Part shown: in pieces, positions 59,480 through 64,000 of the stretch
Position numbering within the stretch: position 1 is the stretch's first letter
How the letters are laid out: every line of letters begins with the position of its first letter
DNA from: Epiperipatus broadwayi
Lineage: Eukaryota > Onychophora > Udeonychophora > Euonychophora > Peripatidae
Assembly (NCBI GenBank): GCA_028023455.1
Contig: JAQFVV010006648.1
Coordinates: forward strand, 434,001 to 498,000
Length of the DNA: 64,000 nucleotides
Direction of reading: 5' to 3'
Translations under genes and position numbers: made by a program
Notes under the pieces: model-generated
Database searches by the model: none
The model's input: the letters and a program-made list of their open reading frames with translations, nothing else
Told to the model about the DNA's origin: nothing

Positions 59480-60206
59480 CTTTAGCGGCCACATCATGTT
59501 CGCCCTCTATTTTTTAAAATTAGAACTGAAAAAGAAAAAAAACACATATTCGTAATAAAAATTATTCGAAAATCTTACGTATATGCTATAAAAACATTAC
59601 TAGAGCTATTATTTTCGATTTGTAACTATATTAGAATTAGATTAAAATTTATTAAAATGTAAAAGATAATAAAAAAAACATTTACCTTTTTAAGCATAAT
59701 TGTGTCCTATGCAGACTAGGAAGTTGGAGAAAAAAATGGTACGATGAAAACAAAGCTCTGCTTATACTAGATTGGAATTTCAGCTTATGCTTTGCTCTCA
59801 TCCACATATTTTCAATACTCTGGGCATGTATGTCTTGGTCTTCGGGATGCATGAAGTTGTCAAGCTGGATGACAACTGAATGCATATATACATCATTGTT
59901 GAGTCTGCGTGTGCAAGTAATTCGAACTTTTGAACCCAGAGAGTGTCTTTTTTTGTAACAAGGGTTATAAATGTAGATAGTTTAAATTCTTAAGTTTTAA
60001 ATAAATAAATAAAGTAATTATTTTAATTAATGTAGTGTAATTAATCCAACATTCAATTTATCAATATAAATGTTTTAAATAATAGTCATATAAGAAATGG
60101 TCAAAACTAAGTAATGTACAAAATGAAAGTAAAAATGTTTACTTTCCAAATCAAAAGTAGTTTTAATTTAAAAAAATAGAGGGCGAACATGATGTGGCCG
60201 CTAAAG
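59480..60206 (-). mobile_element. Merlin-like DNA element with inverted ends
   Basis: Near-perfect terminal inverted repeats of about 38 bp begin ctttagcggccacatcatgt at 59480; the complementary end closes at 60206. Between them lies a minus-strand fragment of an ISXO2/IS1595-type transposase, the family found in eukaryotic Merlin elements. The flanks share only tta, not the 8-9 bp duplication expected for Merlin, so exact ends or superfamily remain uncertain. The 727-bp size shows it is internally deleted. Confidence 0.65.
59682..59950 (-). pseudogene. Merlin/ISXO2-like transposase fragment
   Basis: The minus-strand frame contains VVIQLDNFMHP, then DIHAQSIENMWMRAKHKLKF, then SRALFSSYHFFLQL. 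The H-x-Q-S-I-E-x-x-W pattern, with the catalytic Glu of the DDE triad, and the following basic helix match the C-terminal part of ISXO2-like transposases (typically NFVDP...HTQ(T/N)IE-W). The upstream Asp-containing parts are missing or broken. The reading also continues weakly upstream to about 59950. Confidence 0.7.
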
Positions 60207-60228
60207 TTATCCATTACTAATAAAAATA

Positions 60229-60361
60229 CATATAGTTATGAAAATATTTTCAGTGCATACTATTATCTGAAATAAATATCAAATTATCTCAAACGTTAAG
60301 AAATTTTTTTAATATTTATTTCAGATAGCAGCATGCACTGGAAATATTTTCATATATATGT
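60229..60361. repeat. Foldback hairpin next to the Merlin-like element
   Basis: Arms of about 50 bp, catatagttatgaaaatatt...ctgaaataaatat (60229-60279) and its near reverse complement (60311-60361), surround a loop of about 31 bases. It starts only 22 bp after the Merlin-like right end. No coding content. Confidence 0.8.
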
Positions 60362-61119
60362 GTGTTTGGGAGTTTCAAAGATTAAAGTGACTAATATTTA
60401 GTCTGACTTTGTGTAAGTGTTAAAGATCGTTGCTTTTGTAATTTCATGCTCTCTGTTAGAATTAGTCTGTGTTTCAATATTTAATGTTTTTGCAGCCTAC
60501 AGTTCAAAGAGGTATCTTTTTGAATGAGCTGATTTGGGATACGGGTTCCAAATGTTTATTTCACCAAGGGCATAGCTGATAATTTCTTAATGTTCGAGAA
60601 TGCCAGATACATAACTTAATAATCAGTAAATATACTTGCAAAGTATCTACTTCTAAAACATCCCAAATCAAAAGAGAACTAATTTCTGAAAATGTGGAGT
60701 AAAAAGATAGATAGATAATATGATATGAATATCTGGTTTCTATTTTGAAATCCTATTCACAAAATAAAAAAACTTTAAAAATAATTTTTTTTATTGATAT
60801 TTTTTAAAGTGTATAATTTCCAAAAGATTTTGCTATAAATAAATTATTTTCGAATACTATATATATATAAAAACAAGCATTAAAATTACAAAATTCATTT
60901 TTAAAAAACTATTAATGTTAAAAATCAAATAGTACATGTTAATAAATTCCTAACTAGTTACAATAAAATCACTGCTGGAACTTCACCCTTGAATATAGAC
61001 ATCAGTATTCTTGATAAGTTAAACATGGAAAAAGAAAAGAACTATCAACTATGAAGCTAATATTGCTGATAAGGATTTATATAAATAAATTAAATAAATC
61101 AATTGAAAGACAGAGCCAC
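60362..61119. other. AT-rich stretch without recognised gene
   Basis: Nothing recognised. Confidence 0.5.
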
Positions 61120-62780
61120 TAACATCTAAAAGATTATTTGAAAGAAATGGACAGAGCACTTGAAAGACTAGGAAGAGGGGTAGAGATACCATTAATTCTT
61201 TAACCGCCTCTTACGAGGCATCTCGTTGACATCTGACGTCACTCTAATTCTGCTAGTTTTAATGGTAAAATATTCGTTTGACAGTTATTGATTAGGTTTT
61301 TAAAAGCTCTGTAAGATGGTGCCCTCTTCTGAATTATTTTACAAGTAAAAAATCAAAAAAAACGCATTTAAAACTAAACAAAGAAGAACCTTGTCGGTGA
61401 TTGGCTGTCAGCCGGCTCTCAGCCGAAAAAGACATTCTTATTGGCTGGAAAGAACAAAGAAACCGCCTGATCAAAGAAAATAAAGAAAAACGCTGAGATT
61501 TTCATTTCGAATGTAATTTAAGTATTAAAAAAATATAAAATGAGAAATTAAAATAGTTTTTTAAAAAATATACTAAAAAAACAAAATTATTTTCGAAAAA
61601 TATTGAAGATTTTAGTAAAAATATTTAAGATTTAGCAAAAAGAAATCTTTACTTTTCCATAACGTAAAATTGAAAAAAAGCGTTTGCGTCAGCACTTTTT
61701 TGTTTAGACATTCGCTTTATATTTGCCGAAATTGAATATATTTTATAATAAATAAATAGCAATTTATTTTTGAAAGAACTTTCGTTTTCTTTCATAACCT
61801 GAAAAATTAGTAATATACTTTTTGTAAACGTATCTGAGTTGAATTTAATATTATAGGCGAATATGTTTTAACAATAGGCTTTGTCTTCAGTTTGTGAGTT
61901 GGCCAATTAAAAGATTTGATTTTTACCTCATACAACCAATAATATAATTAGCGGTTAAAGGGTTAATAGATGGCAGGAGAGTGTGTACATTGTCATGATT
62001 TTTATTTTCTGATGATATCTTCTTGTACACAGAAAGTAGGAAAGTTATGAAAGTTATTCTGAAAACATACACAAAAGATGGGGATTAAATTTAGTGAAGA
62101 AAAATCAGAAGTAATAATGATAAATGTTGGGGAAAGAGAAGAGAAAGAATTTTTATTGGAGATATAAAGTTAAATGTGGTGAATAGATATAACTATTTGG
62201 GAATTATTTTAAATAATCAGAGGAATTGAATGGGAGAAAAAATTGATGAGGTAAAGAAAAGAAAGGGACTGATAAAGAAATTAACAGTGTTTTCATAAAA
62301 TAAATATGATATAGCAAGAATTGTATAGAATGGAGTGGCAGTAACAGGGTTAACTAATGGTAATAATGCGTTTATGTGTTAGTAAAGGGGTATTAGATTA
62401 CTTAGAAAAAGTGTAAAGAGAAGGGGGAAGACATGCATTAGACGCAGATGTGTGGGTGGCAAAGGAGGCAATTCAAGGAGAGATGGGATGGTCACGTTTT
62501 TATATGAGAGATGCAAAAAGAAAAATGAAAATGTTTGGTAGGTTGCAATTTGTAGATAGTATTTAATTGTACAGTATTTAATTGGGTTACCAGTAAAAGA
62601 CACAGCAAGATGGGTGAGAAAGGTCTGCAGAAGATTTGGATAAAGATTTTATGTCACTATACTTGTATAAAAAGTGGGATGATTTTGTTAGGAGAATTGT
62701 TGAGTCTTATAGTGGCAATGAATGGGATAGAAGAATAGATGCATTAAGAAAAAATAGAGATGGATAACTAGTATAGAGAG
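61120..62780 (+). mobile_element. Second type of LINE, plus strand, interrupted by a piggyBac-like insertion
   Basis: The reverse transcriptase reads MDRALERLGRGVEIPL from 61147 up to the insertion, then resumes IDGRRVCTL and the catalytic box FSDDIFLYTE (62005-62034, normally FADD). It continues with IKFSEEKSEVIMINVGE-like (one shift), then DYLEKV, DADVWVAKEAIQGEMGWSRF and LPVKDTARWVRKV segments near 62390-62630. The E-MGW-RF and ARWVRKV blocks are typical of a LINE group distinct from the RTE-like copies. Only the 3' half is present, and stops are frequent. Confidence 0.75.
61196..61962. mobile_element. piggyBac-like non-autonomous element, 767 bp
   Basis: The element is flanked by TTAA on both sides (61192-61195 and 61963-61966), the obligatory target of piggyBac transposases. 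Terminal inverted repeats: left TTCTTTAACCGCCT, right (reverse complement) CCCTTTAACCGCTA, 11 of 14 identical. The left end contains a small inner palindrome cgcctcttacgaggc. It has no transposase frame. Removing the insert together with one TTAA rejoins the LINE frame exactly (GAG ATA CCA TTA ATA GAT GGC), which proves it is an insertion. Confidence 0.9.
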
Positions 62781-62800
62781 TAAAAAGAGTTTATATATAT

Positions 62801-64000
62801 TGTAACGAGCACAGACGTTCGTTACATTGTTTTTTTTTATATATATTATTAAACAAGTTAAAATAAAAAGTTCGCATTTAAAAACTTTCTTTAAAAATTA
62901 AAAATTGAAATTAAAATATTGTCTTAAACTCTTATATATTAAATCGCACAGATAATAAAAAATTATTAAAATAAAACTTTATTAAAGAAAAAGTATTTTA
63001 AAACTAAATTTTAAAAAGATTTGGAGATGAAATTATATCTTTAAATTTATCTTTAAATATATTTTTGATTTGGAAAACAGGTTAATTAATCAGAAATGGA
63101 AATGATTGTTAATTAGTTAAATGTAAACCAGCCTTCAGCATTTAAATGTAAAAACACTTGTCAGATAAGAAAACAAATAGAAACTGATTAGCAAATGGAA
63201 GAAATCCCTATGGAATCGGACCTCAACGAAAAGGATCATCTCATCGATGACGTAATGTAAATTCAATCCTTCACATTAATATAAAAAGGACAAGTTTGGA
63301 AATTATTAGTTAGTGAGTGATTAGTGACTGGAAATTGATTGATTATTGACGATGTAACAGCTAGGTGTTAGCGCTGGGGGGATTGAAAAAGACGCACAGC
63401 TTCAATCCCTTCAGTTCTGCTAAGAAAGAGAAAAAAATGGGCCATCGTTTATACAATGAGGACCAACTACACGAAAAACAAAATCTCCAAAGGATAAATA
63501 AATAAATCAACCGGATACTAATCTTCGGACGACGTGGGAATTCACGTTTAAACGGCCAGGAATATAATAGGATGAACTATTTCAATAACCGTAAGAACTT
63601 TAAAATTTATGAACAGTAAATTAAAAACTTTTCATATTTAAAATGATTTTAATATTATTCTATTTGACCAACAATATTTATTAATTGGTTAAATTTATTT
63701 AATGTATTTAATTTGTAAAATCATTTCCATTTATTTATTTATTTATTTAATTTTGTTCTTTAAGTTTTATTATGATTTCTGTTTTCCGTTAAATAAATTA
63801 TAAAAAAAAATGTTAAACTTAAGTCGGGCGTGAATGGCTGTATCGATTTGTAAAGATATATTAAGGGAGGGTAATCTTGGGTTGTTCATTTCGTAGTTGA
63901 ATTGGTTCAATGGATTGGATATATTTATGTAATTTGTAGATGTAATATGAGATCCGCTACGGGCAGGATTATAGATATACGCCACACACCCTCTGTTTGC
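62801..64000 (+). mobile_element. Start of an LTR retroelement, running off the window
   Basis: It begins TGTAACGA, which pairs with TCGTTACA at 62819-62826, just as the Gypsy LTR at 38254-44416 begins with a TGTAACAG/CTGTTACA stem. A TATA box lies at 63280 and a region rich in short ordered motifs follows. No protein-coding domain is visible before the window ends. It is likely a 5' LTR or solo LTR. The 3' boundary and any primer-binding site lie beyond or were not identified. Confidence 0.55.
63280..63311 (+). promoter_or_regulatory. Candidate LTR promoter (TATA box)
   Basis: TATAAAAA at 63280-63287 is followed about 30 bp later by ttagttagtgagtg, a plausible initiator region. It sits about 480 bp into the LTR, where a U3/R boundary would be expected. 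Confidence 0.45.

Noticed and set aside
33600-64000. Remaining C-terminal LDHD exons (GHVGDGNFH and GEHGIG motifs)
   Set aside because: Searched by eye for all plausible codings of these motifs on the plus strand; no candidate was found, so none is reported.

Overview
This is AT-rich animal nuclear DNA with very few genes and many repeats. Only one protein-coding gene can be named with confidence. Three plus-strand exons (24301-24429, 33307-33434 and 33509-33599) encode an uninterrupted stretch of the FAD-linked oxidase C-terminal region of mitochondrial D-lactate dehydrogenase (LDHD). They are joined by consensus splice sites with matching phases across an intron of about 8.9 kb and another of only 74 bp. 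The exons with the FAD-binding domain and the C-terminal exon(s) were not found, so the gene is only partly visible. A candidate TATA/initiator promoter and first exon at 6302-6526 encodes a mitochondrial-presequence-like peptide. It is well placed to be the LDHD start, but this is inference. Spliced introns, tRNA-derived SINEs, non-LTR, Penelope-like and Gypsy retroelements, and hAT, Merlin and piggyBac DNA elements point to an invertebrate metazoan. An arthropod, perhaps an arachnid, is plausible, but the species cannot be fixed from this window.

Layout. 1-6300: AT-rich DNA with two copies of a dispersed SINE-like repeat. 6302-6526: candidate promoter and exon. 8671-8895: foldback. 11585-14470: decayed RTE/BovB-like LINE on the minus strand with a 200-bp internal tandem duplication. 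15540-18607: hAT element with terminal inverted repeats and a dead transposase. 21050-29800: foldback repeat families, a diverged duplication, a LINE fragment and the first LDHD exon. 32800-33110: fragment of a GIY-YIG endonuclease domain just before the two clustered LDHD exons. 34290-36088: head-to-head repeat array. 36100-37555: LTR-like block. 38254-44416: Gypsy element with about 2.1-kb LTRs whose remaining internal DNA codes only for RNase H and integrase. 47160-49210: modular repeats. 49335-52515: second long minus-strand LINE carrying a short SINE. 53575-54490: Penelope-like element with reverse transcriptase and GIY-YIG remnants. 56765-57850: plus-strand LINE fragment. 58562-60361: SINE, Merlin-like element and foldback. 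61120-62780: a different LINE split by a TTAA-flanked piggyBac-like element. 62801-64000: start of another LTR that runs off the window.

Apart from LDHD nearly everything is fossil mobile DNA; no operon, CRISPR array or intact transposase gene is present. The least explained feature is a set of three foldback repeat families (around 21 kb, 25-30 kb and 35 kb). They share short core motifs and the same tandem-plus-inverted architecture, and none carries a recognisable coding region.
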